A stretch of 64,000 nt of DNA, taken from positions 1,942,001 through 2,006,000 of the forward strand of contig NZ_CAKLPY010000001.1 in assembly GCF_923079645.1 (NCBI RefSeq). Reading direction: 5' to 3'. This DNA is from Emticicia aquatica. GTDB lineage: Bacteria; Bacteroidota; Bacteroidia; Cytophagales; Spirosomataceae. The position numbers and the translations under genes are program-made. Each line of letters starts with the position of its first letter. The first letter of the stretch is position 1. Under the pieces are notes generated by a model. The model saw only the letters and a program-made list of their open reading frames with translations. It was not told the origin of the DNA and did not search any database. Positions 46,978 through 55,909 of the stretch are shown here, in pieces.

Positions 46978-47010
46978 AAACCTCTCAAATTTCATTCTGG
47001 GAGGTTTTTT
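46978..47010 (+). terminator. Terminator after tRNA-Arg
   Basis: A 7-bp stem (46978-46984 AAACCTC with 47001-47007 GAGGTTT) is followed by a T run, 13 bp after the tRNA. Confidence 0.65.
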
Positions 47011-47101
47011 GTTTAAAATAACATGATAAACTATTGTGTAATTAATTTTGACAAGAATTCACCTCTTTTTAATTAAATCCTAATATATATTTTTTTAGCA
47101 T

Positions 47102-47109
47102 TATTTTTG
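47102..47109 (+). promoter_or_regulatory. Possible -7 element of the DUF1800 operon
   Basis: TATTTTTG lies 59 bp upstream of the DUF1800 start. No convincing -33 box is visible, so this is tentative. Confidence 0.35.
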
Positions 47110-47168
47110 CTTACAATTATTGTAAATCTTAGCTCATTCATATTTATTGCATTCCTAAAATACTAATA

Positions 47169-49055
47169 ATGAAAACAAGAAGAATTATTTTTCAGTTGAT
47201 TCTTATTATTGTCAATTCTTCATTTATTTTTGGTCAACAAGTCACTACCCTTGGCATGGGTAATACCAAAAATATTAATGTATCTTCTAGTTCAACCGCA
47301 ACCAATGGGCAAAATACACTTTCCAGTATTGGTTTTTTACCAAATCAGGTTGCTGCATCAAGATTTCTTTCTCAGGCTACATTTGGAAGTACTTACACAG
47401 AAATTCAGAAAGTTGCTACTCAGGGGATTGAAAAATGGTTGAACGACCAGTTAGAAATGCCCAATAGTTTCAAGTTAGAAACTTACGTACAAAGTCTTCA
47501 CCAATCTATTGTAGATTCTCTCAACATCAAAAATGGTGTTAATACATACAACCTCAATAATGTTTTTTTAAGTAATTGGCATTTTGATGCCACTTGGTTT
47601 CAAGGATGTATGACTGCTCCAGATTTACTCAGATGGCGAGTTGCTTTTGCACTTAGTGAAATTTTTGTTACCTCACGTGTATCAGCTTTTGATGGTAATC
47701 CTTATGCTTTAGCAAGTTACTATGACATGTTAATGGATAATTCATTTGGTAACTATCGTACTCTAATTGATAAGATTACCTATCACCCAACAATGGGCGT
47801 ATATCTCACTTTCTTGAATAATCATGCTACTGACAATGTAAAACAAATTTATCCAGACGAAAACTATGCAAGAGAAATTATGCAACTTTTTTCGATTGGA
47901 CTATATAAATTAAATATTGACGGTTCAGAACAAAAAGATGTTAATGGCAATTCTATTCCGACTTATAATAATGATGATATTGCTAATTTAGCCAAAGTAT
48001 TCACGGGTTTGTCATGGGGTGATGGAGATTATTTAGGAATTTCAAGCAAAAATTATTGGAGTTATACGAAGCGTTTAAAGTTTTATGGCTTAGATTCTAG
48101 CGATGCGAAACGAAATCCTTGGAAAACAACACCAAGAATAGTTGACGGACATGAGCGTGGCACAAAAGTATTTCTAAATTCCACAGTTGACCCAAGTGCT
48201 AGTCGCACAGCAATGCAAGGAGAACAAGATATTCAGGATGCACTAAATATAATCTTTAATCACCCAAATGTGGGACCATTCATTGCAAGAAGACTCATAC
48301 AAAGATTGGTTACATCTAATCCTAGTCCAGCCTATATTCAACGTATCGCAACAATTTTCAATAATAATGGAAGTGGTGTAAGAGGTGATTTAAAAGCTGT
48401 AATAAAAGGCATATTACTTGACCCAGATGCAAGAAATTGTTGTGGTGATGGTACTGAAGCGGTAGGTATGTTGAGAGAACCATTTATAAGATACATTAAT
48501 CTCGTAAAAGGGTTAAATCTTCAAGCCCAAGGAGGAATTTATCGAAATGCTATGGCAAGAGTCTATGACAAAACGGAACAAAGACCACTAAGTTCAAATT
48601 CTGTTTTTAATTTTTTTAGCCCAGATTATAGACCAAACGGAGTTTTAAAAGATGCGGGAAAGGTCGGGCCAGAGTTTCAATTATTAAGTTCGCAGACACT
48701 TACTGGTTATTTTAATGCTCTTAATGATTGGTTAATAAATGATTACACAGTTGAATACTATGGATTATTTAATAATGAAACTTACAAGTCAGAACAAAAT
48801 GCTAAATTTGATTTAACAGGCGATTACGTTCTAACTAGAAATGACAGAATTCCTCAACTTTTAGATAAATATAATCTCATTCTCGCAAATGGGCAATTAT
48901 CTGCTGAAAGTCTAAAAATTATTGGAGATGCAGTAAAAAGTATGCCTTATGCAGAGGATATAAATGGTGTTCCAACAACCAATGAAGCATCTCGCCGAGT
49001 AAAAATGACTATATTTTTAATTATGACTTCACCCGACTACTTAATCAGCAAATAA
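47169..49055 (+). CDS. DUF1800 family exported protein
   Basis: The 628-residue protein has a signal peptide (MKTRRIIFQLILIIVNSSFIFGQQ) and a DUF1800 domain: AASRFLSQATFGSTYTEIQ, LRWRVAFALSEIFVTSR, a NYREIM-like motif NYAREIMQLFSIGLYKLN, NPNVGPFIARRLIQRLV-type residues (HPNVGPFIARRLIQRL) and RPLSSNSVFNFFSPDYRP. The family has unknown function and is almost always next to DUF1501, as here (8-bp gap). It is the first gene of a three-gene exported operon. Confidence 0.92.
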   Translation: MKTRRIIFQLILIIVNSSFIFGQQVTTLGMGNTKNINVSSSSTATNGQNTLSSIGFLPNQVAASRFLSQATFGSTYTEIQKVATQGIEKWLNDQLEMPNSFKLETYVQSLHQSIVDSLNIKNGVNTYNLNNVFLSNWHFDATWFQGCMTAPDLLRWRVAFALSEIFVTSRVSAFDGNPYALASYYDMLMDNSFGNYRTLIDKITYHPTMGVYLTFLNNHATDNVKQIYPDENYAREIMQLFSIGLYKLNIDGSEQKDVNGNSIPTYNNDDIANLAKVFTGLSWGDGDYLGISSKNYWSYTKRLKFYGLDSSDAKRNPWKTTPRIVDGHERGTKVFLNSTVDPSASRTAMQGEQDIQDALNIIFNHPNVGPFIARRLIQRLVTSNPSPAYIQRIATIFNNNGSGVRGDLKAVIKGILLDPDARNCCGDGTEAVGMLREPFIRYINLVKGLNLQAQGGIYRNAMARVYDKTEQRPLSSNSVFNFFSPDYRPNGVLKDAGKVGPEFQLLSSQTLTGYFNALNDWLINDYTVEYYGLFNNETYKSEQNAKFDLTGDYVLTRNDRIPQLLDKYNLILANGQLSAESLKIIGDAVKSMPYAEDINGVPTTNEASRRVKMTIFLIMTSPDYLISK

Positions 49056-49063
49056 AATAAGCC

Positions 49064-50581
49064 ATGAATAGAAGAGATTTTATTAGACAAGCAAGTTGTA
49101 GTGCCATGGGTTCTACAACATTATTGAGTACTTTAACAAGCCTTGGAGCTGTAAATGGTGCCTTGAGTGGTAGTGCTTCAAAACTTAATTCTGCAGAAGA
49201 TTACAAAGCATTAGTTTGCATTCTATTTTCGGGTGGATTAGATTCTTTCAATGTACTTATTCCGTCTGGAACCACAGTTGGAGGAGATAATGGCTTTAAT
49301 GATTACAAAAATGTACGGTCAGATATTGCCATCCAGAATAGTGCGTCACTGTTATCTTTGAATAATCCACAATGTTCTGGATTTCGTGGACAGCCCTGCA
49401 ATTACGGTTCATTTGGAGTTCATCCTACAATGACAGGTGTAAGAGATTTGTTCAACACTGGAAAACTAGCATTTATGTCAAACATTGGAACTTTAGTTGA
49501 GCCAATTATGAATAAAACAGAGTTTGAAAGTGATTTAAAAAAGGTTCCACTAGGAATTTATTCTCATTCTGACCAAATTATGCAATGGCAAACTTCAGTA
49601 CCCCAAAGTAGAGACGCTTTAGGAGTTGGGGGAAGGCTTGCAGATTTATTACACGCATCAAATACAAATGCCGGTGTATCAATGAATATCTCACTTGACG
49701 GTAGGAATTCATTTCAAAGAGGAAAGGATTTTGCAGAATATTCTATCAGCGAAAATGTTGACCCTAATAATGTAGGTATTACTTCCCTTCCATCATGGTG
49801 GAATAATACTGGCATATTAACAGACACCAGAAATAATGCAATTGATAGTTTAGTTTCAAAAACGTATGCTAACCTACTTCAAAAAACGTATAGTTCAACT
49901 ACTAAAAGTTCAATTGCATCATTTCAAGTTTTCAAGGATGCTCTCAAAAGAGTTCCAAGTATGTCAACAGTTTTTCCAACAAGTAGCCTTGCAAAAGACC
50001 TTCAAGCGGTTGCAAAAGTGATGAGTGTTCGGCAAGCATTAGGGGCTAAAAGGCAGATTTTCTTTGTAAATTATGGTGGTTGGGATATGCACGATAATTT
50101 AGTAAATGGTTTAAATCAAAGATTACCAATTATAAGTGATGCTATTAAAGCTTTCTATGATTCAACTGTCGAATTAGGCATTGCGGAAAACGTAACCACA
50201 TTTACAATTTCAGATTTTGCAAGAACAATTACTTCCAACGGTTTAGGTTCAGACCATGCTTGGGGCGGAAATTCCATGGTTATTGGCGGTGCAGTTAATG
50301 GAGGGAAAATATATGGTACATTCCCAAAAATGGATGTAAGCAACAGTAATACACAGAATATTTCATTTAGAGGAAATTTTATACCATCAATTTCAACGGA
50401 TGAAATGTATGCAGAAATGGCCTTATGGTATGGTGTAAGTCCTTATGACCTTTGTTATGTTTTACCAAATTTGAGTAATTTCTATTCATATTCACCCAAT
50501 AATTATCCAGTTGGATTTATGAATTTTAACGCAACAACTATTTCAAATGAAGATAAACCACAAACTTGTCTGACCTATTAA
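49064..50581 (+). CDS. DUF1501 family exported protein
   Basis: The 505-residue protein starts MNRRDFIRQASCSAMGSTTLL, resembling a twin-arginine signal. The DUF1501 domain has sulfatase/alkaline-phosphatase-like pieces: LFSGGLDSFNVLIPSG (about 54-69), GYDTHDNL-like YGGWDMHDNLVNG (about 335-347), ITSNGLGSDHAWGGNSMVIGG (about 390) with candidate metal ligands. Reaction and substrate are not known. It is tightly coupled to the DUF1800 gene upstream and a PA14-domain gene 10 bp downstream. Confidence 0.9.
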   Translation: MNRRDFIRQASCSAMGSTTLLSTLTSLGAVNGALSGSASKLNSAEDYKALVCILFSGGLDSFNVLIPSGTTVGGDNGFNDYKNVRSDIAIQNSASLLSLNNPQCSGFRGQPCNYGSFGVHPTMTGVRDLFNTGKLAFMSNIGTLVEPIMNKTEFESDLKKVPLGIYSHSDQIMQWQTSVPQSRDALGVGGRLADLLHASNTNAGVSMNISLDGRNSFQRGKDFAEYSISENVDPNNVGITSLPSWWNNTGILTDTRNNAIDSLVSKTYANLLQKTYSSTTKSSIASFQVFKDALKRVPSMSTVFPTSSLAKDLQAVAKVMSVRQALGAKRQIFFVNYGGWDMHDNLVNGLNQRLPIISDAIKAFYDSTVELGIAENVTTFTISDFARTITSNGLGSDHAWGGNSMVIGGAVNGGKIYGTFPKMDVSNSNTQNISFRGNFIPSISTDEMYAEMALWYGVSPYDLCYVLPNLSNFYSYSPNNYPVGFMNFNATTISNEDKPQTCLTY

Positions 50582-50591
50582 TACTGATACC

Positions 50592-52982
50592 ATGATTAAG
50601 CATATTAAATTTCTATCTTTAATAACAGTATTTTTGTTATTTGCCAATTCTACTTTCTCACAGAGCTGTGTTGGCACGGCTGGACAAGTAAAATGGAGTT
50701 ATTGGACTGGATTCAGAAATTATCCAGATAGTTCCCACCTGTTTGCATTAGAAAATTACCCAAGTCACCCTGATGGATTTCAAATGCTGGGTTTCTTACA
50801 AACCCCGATTAATTATACAGACTATTATGCCTCAATGATTCGAGGATTTATAAAAGTACCAACTACTGAAAATTATATTTTCAATATCACTGGAGACGAT
50901 AGATCAATTTTTTATTTAAGTACAACTCAATCTCCTTCAAACAAAATTAAATTGGCTGAAGTTCTAACATATAATACAAATCCAACAGAGTACGACAAAG
51001 AGCCAAATCAGACCTCTCAAATAGTTCAATTAATTGGGGGACAGTATTATTATTTTGAATTATATAACTTTGAAGGTACAGGTGGCGATTTTATAAGTTT
51101 ACAGTGGAGAAAAGCTGCTGCAAGCCCTGTTGTGTGGACTATCATTGACTCAAATTTTATTTATGACTATACTTGCGGTCAAGATTGCCCAATAAGAGGT
51201 ACTACTTGTAATGATGGTAATCCACTTACTACAAATGATGTGCAAGATGGTTTTTGTAATTGTGTTGGAATTGCTCCCACCACTAACACGTGTGTTGGAG
51301 AAAAGGGTATTATTGATGCTTACTATTATGACAACATACCCGGTAATTACGTTGAAAATGACCTAATCAATGCCCCTAAATTCCCTTTAACACCAGATAG
51401 GAGAGAAAAGTTAAAAGGAGCATATGGTCCACTTTCAACCACTTATGCTCAAGAAAACTATGGTACGCTTGTTCAAGGATTCTTAACTGTGCCGGTCAGT
51501 GGGAATTATGAGTTAAATATCACAGGCGATAATCAAACTTTCTTTTTTATGAGTGATAATGACCAGATTGAAAACAAACAAGCTCATCAAGCTTTAGTGA
51601 TGTATGGAGTCGGCGAAACACAGCATAACAGCTCCATTTTTCAAAATATTGGACCTTTGTTTTTAGAAAAAGGCAAATACTATTATTTTGAATTTCGTCA
51701 CAAAGAAAGCAGTGGACGTGACCACTTTAATCTCTATTGGAAAACGCCTTTCCATGAAATAAGAACATGGAAACGAGTTCCAAATTTTTATTTATACGAT
51801 TATAAATGTGAAATTTCATGTATTGCATTAAATACTCCATGTGATGATGGCAATCCATTTACTAACAATGACAAAATAAATGCTCAATGTGATTGCGTTG
51901 GTACCCCTTGCTCAGGACCCGATTGTAATGATGAAGCTGCAAGATACAAAACCTATGATTCTTGTAGTCCAACTCAAAATCTATCAACTTTAAAAGAAGC
52001 ATCTTGGGTATCTTGTACAAGTACCCTTAATCCAAATCCAAACCCAGCTAGAGCAGCCAATACTCATTGGATTAAGTACGATTTTACAGACAGATATAAC
52101 TTTACAACTTCAAGGGTTTGGAATTATAACGTTGAAAATGAAACTGATAAAGGATTTAAAACAGTAACTGTTGATTATTCAACAGATGGTACTACTTGGC
52201 AAGCTTTAGGAAACACTTATTCATGGCCACAAGCTCCTGGTTTAGCTGATTATTCGGGTTTTGGTGGCCCAAATTTCAATAATATAAAAGCCCGTTATAT
52301 CTTAATTTCAGCGGTGAATAACTGGGGAGCAGGTTGTTCTGGCATTGGAAAAATGACATTTGATGCAATTCTTTGTAATCCTAGTGGCACACCTTGCGAT
52401 GATAAAGACCCGCTCACTTCCTATGATAAATTTGACAATAATTGTAATTGTAGAGGGATAAATATAAACTGTGCTAGCGATACTTTAAAGCTTGAAAAAA
52501 TATCTCTAGCAAACGGAGCTTTTCAAGCAAAAAAAGTAATTGAAACACAAAGTTTAGTCCCAAATACTCAGGATATATCTTTTACAGCTGGAAAAAGCAT
52601 CGTCTTGTTGCCAGGTTTTGAAGTTAAAAGTAATGCTGTCTTTTCGGCAAGTATTACCGATTGTATTCAAGCAGCATTCGTAGCAAATCAAAAAATAGAC
52701 AAAGCTTCAATTACTACTGATAGCTCTGAATTTGCTACAAATGATACAGAAAATTCAAAAATTAAGGAAATTATCTTCAGAATAAATAAACCTGGTTATG
52801 TAAAATTATCATTAAAAGACCAAAATGACCAAGTTATTGTAACACTTATCGACCATTTCTCTGAAACATTAGGTACACAAATCAAATATTTGCCAACAAA
52901 TAAACTAAAAAAAGGCACTTATTGGGTAGAACTTGAATTAGATGGAAAAAAACTAAGACAAGAATTCACAGTTAGTTCTTAG
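50592..52982 (+). CDS. Exported PA14/discoidin multidomain protein with sorting tail
   Basis: The 796-residue protein has a signal peptide (FLLFANSTFSQ) and then PA14-like domain 1 (about 25-195), a Cys-rich linker (residue 199 on), PA14-like domain 2 (about 235-405), a second Cys linker (from 410), a discoidin (F5/8 C)-like domain (about 455-590), a third Cys linker (from 595), and a tail with ISFTAGKSIVLLPGFEVKS, a coat-hanger-like pattern seen at ends of exported Bacteroidota proteins, plus a last sandwich (KLKKGTYWVELELDGK) resembling a T9SS sorting domain. It likely binds glycans at the cell surface and works with the DUF1800/DUF1501 pair. The individual domain calls are tentative, but the modular architecture is clear. 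Confidence 0.75.
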   Translation: MIKHIKFLSLITVFLLFANSTFSQSCVGTAGQVKWSYWTGFRNYPDSSHLFALENYPSHPDGFQMLGFLQTPINYTDYYASMIRGFIKVPTTENYIFNITGDDRSIFYLSTTQSPSNKIKLAEVLTYNTNPTEYDKEPNQTSQIVQLIGGQYYYFELYNFEGTGGDFISLQWRKAAASPVVWTIIDSNFIYDYTCGQDCPIRGTTCNDGNPLTTNDVQDGFCNCVGIAPTTNTCVGEKGIIDAYYYDNIPGNYVENDLINAPKFPLTPDRREKLKGAYGPLSTTYAQENYGTLVQGFLTVPVSGNYELNITGDNQTFFFMSDNDQIENKQAHQALVMYGVGETQHNSSIFQNIGPLFLEKGKYYYFEFRHKESSGRDHFNLYWKTPFHEIRTWKRVPNFYLYDYKCEISCIALNTPCDDGNPFTNNDKINAQCDCVGTPCSGPDCNDEAARYKTYDSCSPTQNLSTLKEASWVSCTSTLNPNPNPARAANTHWIKYDFTDRYNFTTSRVWNYNVENETDKGFKTVTVDYSTDGTTWQALGNTYSWPQAPGLADYSGFGGPNFNNIKARYILISAVNNWGAGCSGIGKMTFDAILCNPSGTPCDDKDPLTSYDKFDNNCNCRGININCASDTLKLEKISLANGAFQAKKVIETQSLVPNTQDISFTAGKSIVLLPGFEVKSNAVFSASITDCIQAAFVANQKIDKASITTDSSEFATNDTENSKIKEIIFRINKPGYVKLSLKDQNDQVIVTLIDHFSETLGTQIKYLPTNKLKKGTYWVELELDGKKLRQEFTVSS

Positions 52983-53000
52983 ATTTTAGTAATTCAGTAT

Positions 53001-53036
53001 AAAAAAGCGTGAAACTTGAAAATTTCACGCTTTTTT
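53001..53036. terminator. Bidirectional terminator between PA14 and universal stress genes
   Basis: A perfect 14-bp stem (53001-53014 with 53023-53036, 8-nt loop) with A6/T6 flanks lies between converging genes. Confidence 0.85.
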
Positions 53037-53055
53037 ATTGTTACAGTTTCAAATA

Positions 53056-53883
53056 TTAAGATTCCACAAAGGTAAATACAGGAATATCCGCATGATTGAC
53101 AACATCTTCTGCAATACTACCTTTAAAAAAGTGACTAAAACCTGTACGTCCGTGTGTGTACATTACTAACAAATCTGCATCAATTTTTTCTGCATATTCC
53201 AAAATTCCATGTTCAACTGTCGTAGATTCATGAATTTCAAACTGACAATTTTTAAAACCTAGTTTATCTGACAGTTGATGCATCTTATCTATCCTTTCTT
53301 GATAATTAATCACTTTTAAGCCAGTATCGACATGTAAAAAATGTAATTCAGCATCTTTTAATGGCAAATTAAAAATTGCCTTTTTGAGAAAATGTTCATG
53401 CGTAAAATCTACTGTAAACACTACCTTTTGTGGTGCAAATGTTTTTGGGTCGCCTTTAACAACCAAAACTGGACAAGAAGCCATTCTTACGATTTCTTCA
53501 CTATTTGAACCCACAAAAAACTCTTTCAATCCAGCCGCACCATTCGACCCCATTACAATCAAATCTGCCTTATGGTTTAGCACTGCTTCAACAAAGCTAT
53601 CGCCTCTTTCTTCAATCAACGGCTTAATAATTACATCTTCATATTTACTTATAAGTTCTTTCATTTCACTTTTTGCTTCTTTCAAAACATCTTTCCAAGC
53701 ATCATCAATCGTAATTCCTGAAGCACCATAAAGTGAATAGTAGGTATTTATATCCTGAACTGGATAAAATTTCACATTAAGTAATTGAATCACAGCACCA
53801 TTAAATCGTGCAATTGTTACAGCAACATCAAGGGCATTATTGGCAATTGGACTTAAATCGGTAGGAACAAGTATTTTTTTCAT
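53056..53883 (-). CDS. Universal stress protein, tandem UspA domains
   Basis: The 275-residue cytosolic protein has two UspA domains. The first (1-140) starts MKKILVPTDLSPIANNALDVA and contains LIVMGSNGAAGLKEFFVGSNSEEIV with the G-2x-G-9x-G(S) ATP-binding pattern; the second (about 150-275) ends with LLVMYTHGRTGFSHFFKGSIAEDVV. Such double-domain proteins bind ATP and respond to stress. It stands alone on the minus strand. Confidence 0.92.
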   Translation of the reverse strand: MKKILVPTDLSPIANNALDVAVTIARFNGAVIQLLNVKFYPVQDINTYYSLYGASGITIDDAWKDVLKEAKSEMKELISKYEDVIIKPLIEERGDSFVEAVLNHKADLIVMGSNGAAGLKEFFVGSNSEEIVRMASCPVLVVKGDPKTFAPQKVVFTVDFTHEHFLKKAIFNLPLKDAELHFLHVDTGLKVINYQERIDKMHQLSDKLGFKNCQFEIHESTTVEHGILEYAEKIDADLLVMYTHGRTGFSHFFKGSIAEDVVNHADIPVFTFVES

Positions 53884-53984
53884 AATTAGATATTATTTAG
53901 ATGAGTTATTGTCTTAACTTTTATGTAAAATTTCTATAATTATCCAAATAATAATATGACAAAAAATAGGTTTTAATATGATAT

Positions 53985-53998
53985 ATTAAGATCTTAAT
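53985..53998. repeat. 14-bp perfect palindrome upstream of the caspase gene
   Basis: ATTAAGATCTTAAT is self-complementary and sits about 150 bp before the caspase start and about 100 bp before the stress-protein start, in a 265-bp divergent gap. It could be an operator or a chance AT palindrome. Confidence 0.25.
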
Positions 53999-54148
53999 GA
54001 AGCTGTTCTCATTTTCGATACCTCAAATAATGATTATTCCCAATTTGGAATTATCGGAAATAGTTTCTTTTTTAAAAGTCAGATAAAAAGAATAAATTGA
54101 ATAAATTTTCAAAATCTAACATCAAATTATCACTTATATTATTCAATA

Positions 54149-55234
54149 ATGAAAAGAAATATATTAATATCACTTTTGTTCTTATCTAGTTTCATTACTT
54201 ATGCACAACCAAAATCAAGTTTCGATAAAAAAACATGGGTTTTCATGGTTGGTGTTTTAGAATGGGCCGATTCAAATAATTTTGCTTCATTCGAGAAAAA
54301 AGACCGCCTTGATAATAAAATCATGAGTTTTTTTCAAAATAATGGTGTTCCTAGCAACCAAATTATGTATTTAAAAGATAAACAAGCCACTACGAAAGCT
54401 GTTCGTGAAGCTTTTGCTCCTTTCTTGAAAAAAGCCCAAAAAGACGATGTGCTATTTTTTTACTACTGCGGTCATGGCTATAAAAATGATGCGAATAAAG
54501 TTTGTTTCGCAAATTATCAAGGTGCAGATTGGACTGTCGAAGAAATTGTTCGCACTGTCAATGAAAATTTTGCAGGAAATACTGCATTTTTTACCGCAGA
54601 TTGCTGTAATTCTGGAGGATTAGCACTGGAAGCTCAAAAATATAAGACAAAAAACTACACTGCTCTCAATTCGGTGGTGCCAACAAATGTTTCAACAGGC
54701 AATTGGACTTTCTCAAACGCTTTACTCTATGCTCTTCAAGGACAAAATTTTGTCGATACAAATAATAACGGTCAAATTACGCTGAATGAATTAACTACTT
54801 ACATTGACCAAGAAATGGCAGTAGTCGAAGGTCAAAAAGCATCATATTTTGTACCTGCAAAAATGTCAAATTGGGCAATTACAAGTAATATTTCTAAAAA
54901 AAGCGACACTCGCATCGGTGAACGTGTATTCGTAAATTATGATGGAGAAGATTGGCTTGGTTTTATTGTTGAAGCAAAAAAAGCAGGAAAATACAAAGTT
55001 CGTTTTTATAGTTATACCAATAACGAAACCGATTGGGTCGAGGAATCTCGGATAAAATCATTCACTTGCAAAAAAGAGTTTCCAATTGGAGCTTCTGTAA
55101 AAGTCTTCTCTGTATCGGATAAAAAATGGTATCCAGCAAAAGTTCTCAAGAAGTTTTCTTGTTTACATTACATTCATTATAAAGATTATGATAGTGAATG
55201 GGACGAATGGGTTTCGCAAGAGAATATTAAATAA
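54149..55234 (+). CDS. Exported caspase-like (C14) peptidase with EF-hand loop and two Tudor-like modules
   Basis: The 361-residue protein has a signal peptide (to about residue 19, YAQ) and a caspase-like domain (about 28-245) with the catalytic His109 in FFYYCGHGY and Cys153 in TADCCNSGG (the D-x-C-x-S-G pattern). Residues 203-214, DTNNNGQITLNE, match a canonical 12-residue EF-hand calcium loop. The C-terminal part has two tandem small barrels of the Tudor/agenet/chromo-barrel kind: about 254-303 and 313-360, the second ending in YDSEWDEWV. A secreted, possibly calcium-dependent Arg/Lys-specific protease is inferred. No T9SS tail and no partner gene is seen beside it. Confidence 0.82.
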   Translation: MKRNILISLLFLSSFITYAQPKSSFDKKTWVFMVGVLEWADSNNFASFEKKDRLDNKIMSFFQNNGVPSNQIMYLKDKQATTKAVREAFAPFLKKAQKDDVLFFYYCGHGYKNDANKVCFANYQGADWTVEEIVRTVNENFAGNTAFFTADCCNSGGLALEAQKYKTKNYTALNSVVPTNVSTGNWTFSNALLYALQGQNFVDTNNNGQITLNELTTYIDQEMAVVEGQKASYFVPAKMSNWAITSNISKKSDTRIGERVFVNYDGEDWLGFIVEAKKAGKYKVRFYSYTNNETDWVEESRIKSFTCKKEFPIGASVKVFSVSDKKWYPAKVLKKFSCLHYIHYKDYDSEWDEWVSQENIK

Positions 55235-55340
55235 ATCGATCTGATTTTAGTGCGACCAACTGAAATCAGATTAAATATTGATGTGTAATCATTTATAAAT
55301 AATATTATCATTATATTTTACATTTTTCAAAAATAGCAAA

Positions 55341-55865
55341 ATGGCTCTTATTTTACCAGTAAAAGGAAAACTACCTCAAAATGGCGAAAACTGTTGGTTC
55401 GCTCAAAATGCAACTATTGTTGGGGATGTAACAATGGGAAAAGATTGTACAGTTTGGTTTAATGCAGTTGTTCGCGGCGATGTAAACTCTATCATTTTGG
55501 GCGACCGAGTGAATATTCAAGATGGAGCTGTCATTCACTGTACTTATCAAAAGTCAAAAACAATCATTGGAAACAATGTCAGTATTGCACACAATGCTGT
55601 TGTGCATGGCTGCACAATTGAAGACCAAGTATTGGTTGGAATGGGAGCAATCATAATGGATGGAGCTGTAATTGGCACAGGTTCAATCATTGCTGCGGGA
55701 GCAATTGTAACACAAAACACAATTGTGCCTGCGGGAAGTATTTATGCAGGAAATCCAGCCAAATTTTTAAAAAATGTAAGTCCAGAACTTGGTGAAGTTT
55801 TTATGCGAACGGCTAATAATTACGTAATGTACGCAGGCTGGTTTCAAGAAAATAATGAAAAATAA
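55341..55865 (+). CDS. Gamma-carbonic-anhydrase family protein
   Basis: The 174-residue left-handed beta-helix protein has hexapeptide repeats and the gamma-class signature: ATIVGDVTMGKDCTVWFNAVVRGDVNSI, NIQDGAVIHCTY (first His), VSIAHNAVVHGCTI (further metal His ligands), then LVGMGAIIMDG. It is cytosolic and would bind zinc or iron, though many YrdA/PaaY-type members show little or no carbonic anhydrase activity. Convergent with dedA. Confidence 0.92.
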   Translation: MALILPVKGKLPQNGENCWFAQNATIVGDVTMGKDCTVWFNAVVRGDVNSIILGDRVNIQDGAVIHCTYQKSKTIIGNNVSIAHNAVVHGCTIEDQVLVGMGAIIMDGAVIGTGSIIAAGAIVTQNTIVPAGSIYAGNPAKFLKNVSPELGEVFMRTANNYVMYAGWFQENNEK

Positions 55866-55909
55866 AAAAAGGCATTTCCAATTTATTTTCGGAAATGCCT
55901 TTTTTTATT
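55861..55909. terminator. Bidirectional terminator between the carbonic anhydrase-like and DedA genes
   Basis: A perfect 19-bp stem (55861-55879 with 55891-55909, 11-nt loop) with A7/T7 flanks overlaps both stop codons. Confidence 0.88.
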
